Shown here: positions 56,679 to 64,000 of the stretch, piece by piece
Layout: each line of letters opens with the position of its first letter
Position numbering within the stretch: the first letter of the stretch is position 1
Source of the DNA: CAYVBJ01 sp964449075
GTDB taxonomy: Bacteria; Bacteroidota; Rhodothermia; Balneolales; Balneolaceae
Assembly (NCBI GenBank): GCA_964449075.1
Contig: CAYVBJ010000003.1
Location: 94,087 to 158,086, forward strand
Reading direction: 5' to 3'
DNA length: 64,000 nt
The notes under the pieces: model-generated
The model's input: only the letters and a program-made list of their open reading frames with translations
Told to the model about the DNA's origin: nothing
Databases searched by the model: none
Position numbers and translations under genes: made by a program

Positions 56679-57524
56679 TCACAAGCGGGCCATCTCTTTC
56701 AAAGTTGCAATCTCTTCCGGCCACCGTTCGGTATTTGGCGTCTCCAGGATCAGCGGAATGCCGTCGAAACGTTTATCTTTCATAATCAGCTCGAAGGGAG
56801 TCCAGCCGATAAGTCCGTCACCGATGCTCTCGTGCCGGTCTACTTTGCTGCCCAGCTCTTTTTTAGAATCATTCAGGTGCATCCCCAGTAAATAATCAAA
56901 ACCGACAACCTCCGCAAACTTCTCAAATGTCTCCTCAAAGCCCGACTCAGTGCGTATGTCGTATCCGGCAGCAAAAGCGTGTGCCGTATCGATACAAACC
57001 CCTACCCGGTTTTTATCTTCAACACGGTCGATAATCTCCCGCAGGTGCTCAAACTTATACCCCATATTGGTTCCCTGCCCGGCGGTATTTTCAATAACAG
57101 CCTTTACCCCTTCGGTTTGATCCAGGGCGATATTAACAGACTCAGCAATAATTTCCAGGCAATCTGTCTCACTGATCTTCTTTAAATGACTTCCCGGATG
57201 AAAATTCAGCAGTTTGATGCCCAGCTGTTCACACCGCTGCAGTTCATCCAGAAACGCATCCCGTGATTTTTTCAGACTCGCTTTCAGCGGGTGACCCAGG
57301 TTAATCAGGTAGCTGTCATGCGGCATCACGGCATCCATCGTAAATCCGTTCTTTTCACAATTCTCTTTGAAGCCGGTGATATTCTCCTCACTCAATGGTT
57401 TTGCCATCCATTGGCGCTGATTTTTGGTAAACAAGGCAAATGCCGTTGCGCCAATTTCATGTGCATTCAATGGTGCATTTTCAACGCCGCCTGCTGCACT
57501 TACGTGAGCTCCGATATATTTCAT
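56679..57524 (-). CDS. nfo: Endonuclease IV
   Basis: AP endonuclease that cuts 5' of abasic sites in base-excision repair. About 281 aa from the ATG at 57524, which gives the canonical MKYIGAHVSAAGG; an upstream ATG at 57539 adds five residues. Zinc-ligand blocks are present: GAHVS, NFHPGSH, VIENTAGQG, CIDTAHAFAAGYD, MHLNDSKKELGSKVDRH and PLILETPN. It lies near rmuC and lexA, giving a DNA-repair neighbourhood, but no SOS-like box is seen directly before it. Confidence 0.93.
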   Translation of the reverse strand: MKYIGAHVSAAGGVENAPLNAHEIGATAFALFTKNQRQWMAKPLSEENITGFKENCEKNGFTMDAVMPHDSYLINLGHPLKASLKKSRDAFLDELQRCEQLGIKLLNFHPGSHLKKISETDCLEIIAESVNIALDQTEGVKAVIENTAGQGTNMGYKFEHLREIIDRVEDKNRVGVCIDTAHAFAAGYDIRTESGFEETFEKFAEVVGFDYLLGMHLNDSKKELGSKVDRHESIGDGLIGWTPFELIMKDKRFDGIPLILETPNTERWPEEIATLKEMARL

Positions 57525-57649
57525 GTTATCCGGTTCCATTTAAGATTCAGGTTAGATTAGGGAATCAAAGATAACGGATGGTGAGCGTTCCGGAAAGAAG
57601 AGATTTGTTTGGGGATTGCAGCCGAAACAGTGAACACACCCCTGTCACC

Positions 57650-59680
57650 TCACCTGAGTTCAATCCATGCCCGGTCTACGTGATCTCCTGTCTGCAGACG
57701 GTCAACCACTTCCATTCCGCGGGTTACATTTCCAAACAATGTGTAATTGCCATTCAGATGGGGTGACCATTGATGCATGATGAAATACTGGCTTCCTTCT
57801 GTGTCGGTTCCCGCACTTGCAATTCCCACTGCACCACGGGTAAATGATTGAAGCGATGGCTCTGTAGGCAGTGTAAAATCGGGCCCGCCAAACCCGTTCC
57901 GGAGCTCGATATCTCCACCCTGAACCACGAAATTGGCAACAACCCTGTGGAAAGGAACACCGTCGTACGCACCTGCACGCGTGAGGCTGTCGATGGCTGA
58001 AACGGTGGCAGGTGCTGTGAACGGATCGAATTTGATTTCAAATTTGCCTTTCCCTGTTTCCAGTACCCAGTATGGGCGGGTCCCCATATCGTATAGCTGC
58101 TTCCAGTCCGGTTTTCGAAATGACTGTTCTTCAGCGGCCACTTCTATCTCCCATCCAAGATCTTTTAGTGTTCTGTTGAGCGGTGGATACCCAATTGATG
58201 CCAGTGAATCGATCACTCCGGCAGATTGTTGACGAAAACGATCCGAAAACACCCGCGCAAAAACCTGGTAAACCTCAATATCCTCTGGCAGTGAATATTC
58301 ATTAAGTATATTTTTCAGGCGATCAAAATCCTGGTCTCGGATAATTGACTCGTCCGTCAAAAAAGGCCCGGCTGCGTACGCCATGCTCCTCTCCTTTTTC
58401 TCCAGCGCAGTCCATACAATATCTCTGATCTCATTTCTCAACTTTTCGTTCTGATTGGATTCCATCCACATACCGTTCAAAGCCCGAACTGCATGCAATC
58501 CCCGCACCCCGCCTTTTTCAATTAGTGTCTGCAACCTTGTAAGATATTGAGAAGTGTCTTCCATATTTTTGAATACGGAAAGTCCTCGTTCAGTCAGATA
58601 AACATTTTTCTCCATATAACTCTCCAGCCGTTCAGCATACGGATCCGGACTGACCGAATTGTCGGCTAAAACCTGAAGTGAAGCGGCGAGAATTTCACCG
58701 TTTCTTGTTTGCCGGGAAAATTGTTCTTCGATATGAGTCAAAATCGAACCCGGGAGATCATCAACAGTTCTTAAAGCCTCCATCAGCTGAATAATGACGT
58801 GTGGATTTCTGTGCTCAAAAAGTTTCATTACAGGCTTGAAATGCCGGTCCCGATAAGTATCAACCCGGTTGTAGGATCGTGCCATTTCTATAGCAAGCCG
58901 TGGTTCATTTTGCAGTTCTTCAGCAGACCAGCGGGATTCGGCCAACAGAAGTCCATCCTCACCCAGTATTCGGGTCATGAACTGGTCTGTACCGGCCTGT
59001 TCACCAATCCCGGCTGTAATCCATGCTTCTGACCCGAAATGTGAATAGCCTGAGAATTCAGTAAATGAGTTCAGTCTGCTGCGGTAAAATCCATAGAGAA
59101 TTCTTTTCCTGATATCCTCTGAATCTGATCCTAAGGCTATCCTGATTATTTCAACCATTTTAATTTCAGAAATGTTTACGCGGGTCAGAATTGATCCTGC
59201 AGCAAAGGCACACTCCTTTTCAGTGTAGAGTTTTTGCGTATCTTGCAGAAGTTTATCAAGAGTAGTGCCATCGCCGTGAGCTGAAAAGTACCGGCAGACC
59301 GGACCTCTTTGCAGACTTCCGTTTATCCACAGCTCTTCCAGCTCTCTCAGGTCAGCAGTTTCGGATGGATGATAAGAGAGCGCAAACCAGGCCTCGTCAG
59401 AATCCTGCTTTTTGGCCAGCTCCAAAAATTCAGTTCTGCTTTCAACCGGTGTTTTAGCCAAAGACAGCCACGCCGTTCTCTTTACACGCTCCTCCTCATG
59501 ATCCAAAAATTCAAAAATTGCATCTGAATCTCTGTCCAAAACGGCTACATAGAGATCGGGGTAATCCTCAAGGATCACTTCTTCTTTGTGAAGCGGCGTT
59601 CCCTGCCGGTTATCCGTTGAACTGCATGCCGAAAAGAGTAAAGTACATGCAAATAATAAAACTGAAATTTTATAAATCAT
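57650..59680 (-). CDS. Lipoprotein peptidyl-prolyl isomerase with HEAT-like repeats
   Basis: 676 aa. Lipobox LFSAC with the lipidated Cys at 19. Residues about 45-500 are helical repeats of HEAT type. The C-terminal cyclophilin domain (about 525-676) has VPFHRVVANFVVQGGD, GSQYFIMHQWSPHLNGNYTLFG; Arg, Phe and Gln of the active site are kept. It probably helps fold proteins at the outer membrane or periplasmic face. The joining of a long repeat region to cyclophilin is uncommon outside this lineage as far as I recall. Confidence 0.85.
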   Translation of the reverse strand: MIYKISVLLFACTLLFSACSSTDNRQGTPLHKEEVILEDYPDLYVAVLDRDSDAIFEFLDHEEERVKRTAWLSLAKTPVESRTEFLELAKKQDSDEAWFALSYHPSETADLRELEELWINGSLQRGPVCRYFSAHGDGTTLDKLLQDTQKLYTEKECAFAAGSILTRVNISEIKMVEIIRIALGSDSEDIRKRILYGFYRSRLNSFTEFSGYSHFGSEAWITAGIGEQAGTDQFMTRILGEDGLLLAESRWSAEELQNEPRLAIEMARSYNRVDTYRDRHFKPVMKLFEHRNPHVIIQLMEALRTVDDLPGSILTHIEEQFSRQTRNGEILAASLQVLADNSVSPDPYAERLESYMEKNVYLTERGLSVFKNMEDTSQYLTRLQTLIEKGGVRGLHAVRALNGMWMESNQNEKLRNEIRDIVWTALEKKERSMAYAAGPFLTDESIIRDQDFDRLKNILNEYSLPEDIEVYQVFARVFSDRFRQQSAGVIDSLASIGYPPLNRTLKDLGWEIEVAAEEQSFRKPDWKQLYDMGTRPYWVLETGKGKFEIKFDPFTAPATVSAIDSLTRAGAYDGVPFHRVVANFVVQGGDIELRNGFGGPDFTLPTEPSLQSFTRGAVGIASAGTDTEGSQYFIMHQWSPHLNGNYTLFGNVTRGMEVVDRLQTGDHVDRAWIELR

Positions 59681-59725
59681 TCTCGTAGTTGAAATTTGTT
59701 GCCTGTCATTAAAATTCTTTGTTTC

Positions 59726-59743
59726 TTACACATATATTATACA
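59726..59743 (+). promoter_or_regulatory. Candidate LexA box of lexA (autoregulation)
   Basis: TTACACATATATTATACA, identical to 56431-56448, ending 13 bases before the lexA ATG. A weak minus-7-like ATTCTTTG (59714-59721) would put the transcript start inside the box, so binding would block transcription. LexA normally represses its own gene. Confidence 0.65.
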
Positions 59744-59756
59744 CTATGTAAAAACT

Positions 59757-60416
59757 ATGGACAATACTCAATTAACCCGCAAGCAAAAAGAGTTCTTCGA
59801 CTACATCGTAAGCTATAAATCGGAGCACGATGTGTGGCCGACTTACAGAGAGATTGCCGAGGAGTTCGATTACAAATCGCCCAATAGTGTCACGCAGAAT
59901 ATACAAGCTCTTTTGAAAAAAGAGTACCTGATTAAAGGCGATGACAACGAATACGATTTACATCCCGATAAAAGCTCTCTGATAGAAGAGAACAATTCCG
60001 CAGGCATTCCCGTACGCGGCCTGATTGCTGCCGGATACCTGCAGGAAGCTGTGGAAGCCGATCTTGGAAAAATCACCCTCGACACGCTCTTTCCCAACAT
60101 TGGCACTATGTTCGCACTTCGTGTTTCAGGCATGAGTATGAGAGATGCAGGAATTTATGACGGCGATTTTGTTCTGCTGATGGACGCTGATATCAAAGAC
60201 GGAGACATCGGAGCTGTACTCTACAACGGAGAAACAAGCCTGAAAAAAATATTCTATGATGAAAATGGCCTGCGACTTGAACCCGCCAACGAAGAGTACG
60301 ACGATATTACGATAGAACCGGACGTATTTGAAGAAGTGCGCATTATCGGCAAATATGTGGGACACGTAAACCGTAGCGGAATTTACAAATCGGAAACTGC
60401 AAGAAAGGCGAGTTAA
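59757..60416 (+). CDS. lexA: LexA repressor
   Basis: SOS repressor, 219 aa. N-terminal winged helix (about 3-70; TRKQKEFFDYIVSYKSEHD, PTYREIAEEF). Autocleavage site Ala92-Gly93 (LIAAGYLQ), catalytic Ser127 (SGMSMRDAG) and Lys163 (TSLKKIFY) are all present, so RecA-stimulated self-cleavage should work. The candidate box just upstream fits autoregulation. It is followed by a dispersed hairpin element, and then by a gamma-carbonic anhydrase gene with its own promoter. Confidence 0.95.
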   Translation: MDNTQLTRKQKEFFDYIVSYKSEHDVWPTYREIAEEFDYKSPNSVTQNIQALLKKEYLIKGDDNEYDLHPDKSSLIEENNSAGIPVRGLIAAGYLQEAVEADLGKITLDTLFPNIGTMFALRVSGMSMRDAGIYDGDFVLLMDADIKDGDIGAVLYNGETSLKKIFYDENGLRLEPANEEYDDITIEPDVFEEVRIIGKYVGHVNRSGIYKSETARKAS

Positions 60417-60535
60417 TAGAGTGAAAAAGCAAAAGTGAAAAGCTAAAATTAAAATTGAGGCATTTCCTTTTTTCACTTTTCAGTTTTCAGTTTTGCTGAG
60501 TACTTTTCGAAGTCCCGCTACATTGGGGCCTATTC
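60417..60535. repeat. Dispersed intergenic element, copy B
   Basis: Starts at the lexA stop with AGTGAAAAAGCAAAAGTGAA, has AAAAGTGAAA (60431-60440) complementary to TTTCACTTTT (60471-60480), then TTTTGCTGAGT and GAAGTCCCG...GGGGC. Shares these blocks with copy A at 56489-56660. The stem may also end the lexA transcript. Confidence 0.6.
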
Positions 60536-60552
60536 ACTTTGCATTATCTTTG
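60523..60552 (+). promoter_or_regulatory. Promoter of the gamma-carbonic anhydrase gene
   Basis: TTG at 60523-60525 and TATCTTTG at 60545-60552, 19 bases apart, match the Bacteroidota-type TTG...TAnnTTTG promoter. It is 50 bp before the ATG at 60603. The minus-33 TTG lies within dispersed element copy B. Confidence 0.6.
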
Positions 60553-60602
60553 TAAATTATAAAAATGTTATACTCACAGAGTACCAGACCCAACCAATAT
60601 CG

Positions 60603-61202
60603 ATGATCTACGAATTCAAAGGATACAAACCGGTTATTCATGAAAGTGCCTATATCCACCCGCAGGCAGCTGTTACCGGAAATGTGATTATCGGAAAGGA
60701 TGTTTATATCGGTCCCGGTGCAGCGATCCGGGGTGACTGGGGCAAGATCGTGATTAAAGACAGTGCCAACGTGCAGGAAAACTGTACCATCCACATGTTC
60801 CCCGGTGTAACGGTAATACTCGAAGAGAGTGCTCATATCGGCCATGGGGCAATCATCCACGGTTCCCATATTGGCAGGAATTCGCTTGTTGGGATGAATG
60901 CCGTGGTGATGGATCGCGTAAAAGTGGGCGATGAGTGCATCATTGGCGCACTCTGTTTTGTTCCGGAAGGGATGGAAATCCCAAGCAGAAAAGTAGTTGT
61001 GGGTAATCCTGCAAAAATTGTAAAGGATGTCTCCGACGAAATGGCCCGGTGGAAAACAGAGGGAACCGGCTGGTATCAGCGTCTCCCGGAGGATTTACAC
61101 GAAACTCTGAAGCCCTGCGAGCCGCTGCGTGAGGTGCCAGAAGACAGGGAGGATCAGAGCGGGGGGTTTGAGACGTGGGAAAAAGTGAAAAGGCAAAAGT
61201 GA
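60603..61202 (+). CDS. Gamma-carbonic anhydrase / PaaY-like hexapeptide-repeat protein
   Basis: 199 aa left-handed beta-helix of hexapeptide repeats (about 10-150). Repeats AVTGNVIIGKDVYIGPGAAI, the ENCTIHMF and EESAHIGHGAIIHG blocks provide the three His metal ligands. The tail, with SDEMARWKTEGTGWYQ and EPLREV, follows PaaY, a thioesterase-like helper of phenylacetate breakdown, more than simple CamH; the true role may be either. The last eight residues (WEKVKRQK) are encoded by part of a dispersed repeat, and the stop lies within it. Acyl-CoA dehydrogenase genes follow. Confidence 0.88.
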   Translation: MIYEFKGYKPVIHESAYIHPQAAVTGNVIIGKDVYIGPGAAIRGDWGKIVIKDSANVQENCTIHMFPGVTVILEESAHIGHGAIIHGSHIGRNSLVGMNAVVMDRVKVGDECIIGALCFVPEGMEIPSRKVVVGNPAKIVKDVSDEMARWKTEGTGWYQRLPEDLHETLKPCEPLREVPEDREDQSGGFETWEKVKRQK

Positions 61203-61210
61203 AAAAAATC
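61180..61210. repeat. Partial dispersed element, copy C
   Basis: AAAAGTGAAAAGGCAAAAGT, the 5' block of the element also present at 56489 and 60417, overlaps the end of the carbonic anhydrase gene, whose TGA lies in it. The hairpin part is missing here. Confidence 0.5.
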
Positions 61211-61301
61211 TGTAAAAAATTGAGCGGCAGCGAAATCCCGGCAGTCAGGATTATAGCTACAGGCAAATGTGAGGTTCTGTCGGGAGCAAAAGAGCTTTCG
61301 G

Positions 61302-61324
61302 CTGTCAGCTATCAGCTATCAGCA
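61302..61324. repeat. Short tandem repeat of CTATCAG
   Basis: Three CTRTCAG-like units in a row (GCTGTCAGCTATCAGCTATC then AGC) in the gap before the acyl-CoA dehydrogenase gene. Function unknown. Confidence 0.5.
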
Positions 61325-61444
61325 TAAAATGTCTCACACCTCTTGCCACATTACAATTTTTTTACTTATAACCGGAAACGATTTTCCATCAGAATCGTTA
61401 TCTTCGTGTAAGCGGTTCCAAAATTCAAATAAATATATTTATAC

Positions 61445-62629
61445 ATGAGCGTTGACACACTTGAACAATCCAAACAACTCAACTTTGATCTTTCCGAAGA
61501 CCAGCAAATGATTCGTGACGCTGTTCGTGATTTTACTGAACGGCACGTAGCCCCCTCTGTTATTGAAAGGGATGCATCTAAAAAATTTCCACATGACATT
61601 ATTGAGAAGCTGGCTGAACAGAGTCTGCTTGGCATCTACCACGAAGAGCAGTACGGTGGTGCCGGTTTTGATACGGTCAGCTTTTGCCTTGCACTTGAAG
61701 AAATTGCCCGCTGGGATGCTTCTCTTGCACTTACTGTTGCTTCACACACCTCTCTTTGCTCCGGACATATAGCTCTTGCCGGTACGCATCAGCAGAAGCA
61801 GAAATTTTTAACTCCGCTTGCCAAGGGAGAAAAACTGGGCGCCTGGTGCCTCACTGAGCCCGGCTCCGGCAGCGACGCCTCGGGTATGAAAACCATAGCG
61901 GTAAGAGACGGAGATCACTGGGTGATCAACGGAAATAAAATATTTATCACCCAGGGGTCGGTCGGACACACCTATCTGGTTCTTGCCAAAACCGATCCGG
62001 ATAAAGGCACTAAAGGAATTTCCGCATTTGTGGTAGAGCGGGATATGGATGGTGTGAAGCCGGGTCCGCCAATGCATAAGCTGGGAATGAACTCATCAGA
62101 TACCACCGAAGTCGTTTTTGAAAATGTAAAGGTACCTGCAGAAAATATGATCGGGGATGAGGGAATGGGATTTGTCGATACCATGAAGGTTTTAGATGGC
62201 GGACGAATTGGGATCGGTGCACTCTCAGTCGGAATTGCCCGCGGAGCCCTGGAAGAATCCATCAAGTATTCTCAGGAGCGAAAGCAGTTTGGCAAACCGA
62301 TCGGGAATTTCCAGGCAATTGAAAACAAACTGGTGGATATGGCTACCGAAATCGATGCCGCCCGGCTTTTGGTGCATCGTGCAGCGTGGCTGAAAGACCA
62401 GGGCAAACCGTATACGATGGAGGCATCCAAAGCAAAACTTTTCGCCTCCGAATTATCTGTCCAAGCGTCGCTGGAAGCTATCCAGATCCATGGCGGTTAC
62501 GGCTATACCAAAGAGTATCATCCTGAACGCTTCCTGCGCGACTCCAAACTGATGACCATTGGTGAAGGAACATCTGAAGTTCAGAGAATGATTATAGGCA
62601 GAGAACTCAAGAAGGAGTTTGGGTATTAA
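61445..62629 (+). CDS. Acyl-CoA dehydrogenase
   Basis: Flavoprotein that makes the first oxidation in fatty-acid or amino-acid acyl-CoA breakdown. 394 aa, a normal length. Conserved blocks: CLTEPGSGSDASGM (FAD and substrate loop), QAIENKLVDMATEID, IHGGYGYTKEYHPERFLRDSKL and the catalytic Glu in IGEGTSEVQRMIIGREL. Length and the EGTSEVQ block fit the short/medium-chain or butyryl-CoA branch, but chain length cannot be fixed from sequence here. No electron-transfer flavoprotein gene is in the window. Confidence 0.92.
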   Translation: MSVDTLEQSKQLNFDLSEDQQMIRDAVRDFTERHVAPSVIERDASKKFPHDIIEKLAEQSLLGIYHEEQYGGAGFDTVSFCLALEEIARWDASLALTVASHTSLCSGHIALAGTHQQKQKFLTPLAKGEKLGAWCLTEPGSGSDASGMKTIAVRDGDHWVINGNKIFITQGSVGHTYLVLAKTDPDKGTKGISAFVVERDMDGVKPGPPMHKLGMNSSDTTEVVFENVKVPAENMIGDEGMGFVDTMKVLDGGRIGIGALSVGIARGALEESIKYSQERKQFGKPIGNFQAIENKLVDMATEIDAARLLVHRAAWLKDQGKPYTMEASKAKLFASELSVQASLEAIQIHGGYGYTKEYHPERFLRDSKLMTIGEGTSEVQRMIIGRELKKEFGY

Positions 62630-62802
62630 TTTTGAATTTTGAAATCTTAATTTTGGATTATTTTTAGTAAGATTTTAAATTACTATTAAATCCGGTTGAT
62701 GATGTCCTTCTAATTTTATCGGTTTCGGTTCAACCCGACTCACGATCTTTTAAAATTTGACACGTTGGCCGGATTTTTTTTATAACCGGATATCATGAAA
62801 AT

Positions 62803-64000
62803 ATGCCAAATAACAAATTCAACATCGACGACGCCTACCTCTTCGAATCAGAACTTTCTGAAGACGATCGCATGATCATGGAATCGGCCCGTGAATATGC
62901 ACAAACCAAACTGGAACCACGCGCACTAAAAGGCAACCAGGATGAGGTGTTTGATCAGGATATTGCGAAAGAGATGGGAGAGCTTGGCCTGCTTGGAGCT
63001 GCCATTGATCCGAAATATGGCGGATCGGGTGTGAGCCAGACTGCCTATGGTCTGATTGCCCGGGAAGTGGAACGCGTGGATTCGGGCTACCGGTCGTTTA
63101 TGTCGGTCCAATCATCACTGGTGATGTACCCGATTTCCATCTTCGGAACCGAAGAGCAGAAAGAGCGGTTTCTGCCCAGACTGGCTTCCGGTGAGCTTAT
63201 TGGTTGTTTCGGGCTGACCGAACCCAATCACGGCTCCGATCCGGGATCGATGGAATCTACTGCGGTCAAAACAGATGGCGGCTGGATCCTGAATGGCGCC
63301 AAAATGTGGATCACCAATTCCCCCATTTCAGATGTGGCAGTTGTCTGGGCGAAAGCGAAAGAATCGAAAGATGACAAACCGGTTATTCGTGGTTTTTTAG
63401 TCGAAAAAGGGATGGAGGGATTCTCTGCGCCGGCTACCAAACATAAAATGAGTCTTCGGGCATCATCCACCGGTGAGCTGGTATTTGAAGATGTCTTTGT
63501 TCCGGAAGAGAATGCGTTTCCGGAGATTCGCGGCCTGAAAGGACCATTTATGTGCCTGAACAGTGCCAGGTATGGCATCGCATGGGGTGTTGTAGGCGCC
63601 GCCGAATTTTGTTATCAAAGAGCGCGTCAATACGTTCTCGACCGGAAACAGTTCGGCCACCCGATTGCTGCCAACCAGCTCCCGCAGACAAAACTGGCTG
63701 ACATGCTTACCGATATCACATCCATGCAGATGCTGGCCCTGCGTCTTGGCCAGCTCAAAGACCAGGGGCGTGATCACCATGCGATGGTTTCACTTGCCAA
63801 ACGAAATAATGTAAACAAAGCATTGAATATTGCACGTGTATCCCGGGATATGCATGGAGGGAACGGCGTATCCGGTGAATACAGGGTGATTCACCACGTG
63901 ATGAACCTGGAATCGGTTAACACCTACGAAGGCACATACGATATTCACGGACTCATACTCGGCCGCGAAATAACCGGGATTCAGTCGTTTGTTCCAAAAG
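62803..64000 (+). CDS. gcdH: Glutaryl-CoA dehydrogenase (3' end missing)
   Basis: Open frame from the ATG at 62803 to the right edge, 399 codons plus one base with no stop. Translates to MPNNKFNIDDAYLFESEL and onward. Blocks typical of glutaryl-CoA dehydrogenase: SGYRSFMSVQSSLVMYPI, GCFGLTEPNHGSDPGSM, KMWITNSPISDVAVVWAK, MHGGNGVSGEYRVIHHVMNL and the catalytic Glu in NTYEGTYDIHGLILGREITG. It oxidises and decarboxylates glutaryl-CoA to crotonyl-CoA in lysine/tryptophan breakdown. The missing C-terminus should be only a few residues. It lies 173 bp after another acyl-CoA dehydrogenase. Confidence 0.92.
   Translation, partial: MPNNKFNIDDAYLFESELSEDDRMIMESAREYAQTKLEPRALKGNQDEVFDQDIAKEMGELGLLGAAIDPKYGGSGVSQTAYGLIAREVERVDSGYRSFMSVQSSLVMYPISIFGTEEQKERFLPRLASGELIGCFGLTEPNHGSDPGSMESTAVKTDGGWILNGAKMWITNSPISDVAVVWAKAKESKDDKPVIRGFLVEKGMEGFSAPATKHKMSLRASSTGELVFEDVFVPEENAFPEIRGLKGPFMCLNSARYGIAWGVVGAAEFCYQRARQYVLDRKQFGHPIAANQLPQTKLADMLTDITSMQMLALRLGQLKDQGRDHHAMVSLAKRNNVNKALNIARVSRDMHGGNGVSGEYRVIHHVMNLESVNTYEGTYDIHGLILGREITGIQSFVPK

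Overview
The window reads as chromosome from a member of the Balneolota/Rhodothermota side of the FCB (Bacteroidota-like) group. Evidence: a full-length SprA (type 9 secretion translocon), an exported nuclease with a type 9 sorting tail, few Shine-Dalgarno sequences, a TTG/TAnnTTTG-type promoter, and family members typical of that group (DUF3467, DUF4290-like protein, class II DAHP synthase, CBS-type beta-synthase). The phylum is inferred from gene content, not from a marker-gene tree. No tRNA, rRNA, CRISPR array, prophage or insertion sequence was recognised.

Layout. 1-9.9 kb: pheS (cut by the left edge)-pheT-coiled-coil protein-zapA, then, on the minus strand, a J-domain co-chaperone, a Do/DegQ protease, a small heat-shock protein and class II DAHP synthase. 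A 1-kb non-coding stretch beside hsp20 holds a 124-bp structured repeat in four tandem copies, with a diverged fifth copy on the other side of hsp20. 10-21 kb: uvrA, an exported orphan, secD-secF, a STAS protein, purA, a RuBisCO-like protein overlapping a cupin gene, and a Fic-fold protein without its catalytic motif. 21-35 kb: sprA, two LptF/LptG permeases, DUF3467, a cystathionine beta-synthase-like enzyme, a SpoIID-like protein, a DUF4290-like protein and a GNAT acetyltransferase. 35-40 kb: menaquinone operon menF-menD-menH-menB. 40-47 kb: an EF-G paralogue, asparaginase, a PolB-type exonuclease, a cold-shock protein and a flavin disulfide reductase with a small membrane partner. 47-54 kb: a TonB receptor with an exported His/Cys protein and a lipoprotein (probable metal uptake), a non-coding stretch, and the secreted nuclease. 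54-64 kb: a DUF4399 protein, rmuC with a small upstream gene, endonuclease IV, a HEAT/cyclophilin lipoprotein, lexA, a PaaY-like gamma-carbonic anhydrase and two acyl-CoA dehydrogenases; the last (glutaryl-CoA type) runs off the right edge.

How the parts work together. menF/D/H/B supply four steps from chorismate towards menaquinone, and DAHP synthase feeds chorismate. SprA would export proteins such as the sorting-tailed nuclease. The RuBisCO-like/cupin pair resembles the gene pair of the Rhodospirillum methylthioadenosine-isoprenoid shunt. LexA and the small gene upstream of rmuC share an identical 18-bp sequence just before their start codons, suggesting that an uncharacterised gene plus rmuC belong to the SOS regulon.

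The strongest candidates for something undescribed are the hsp20-flanking structured repeat array, the SOS-like box on the small-gene/rmuC pair, the RuBisCO-like/cupin pair and the inactivated Fic protein.
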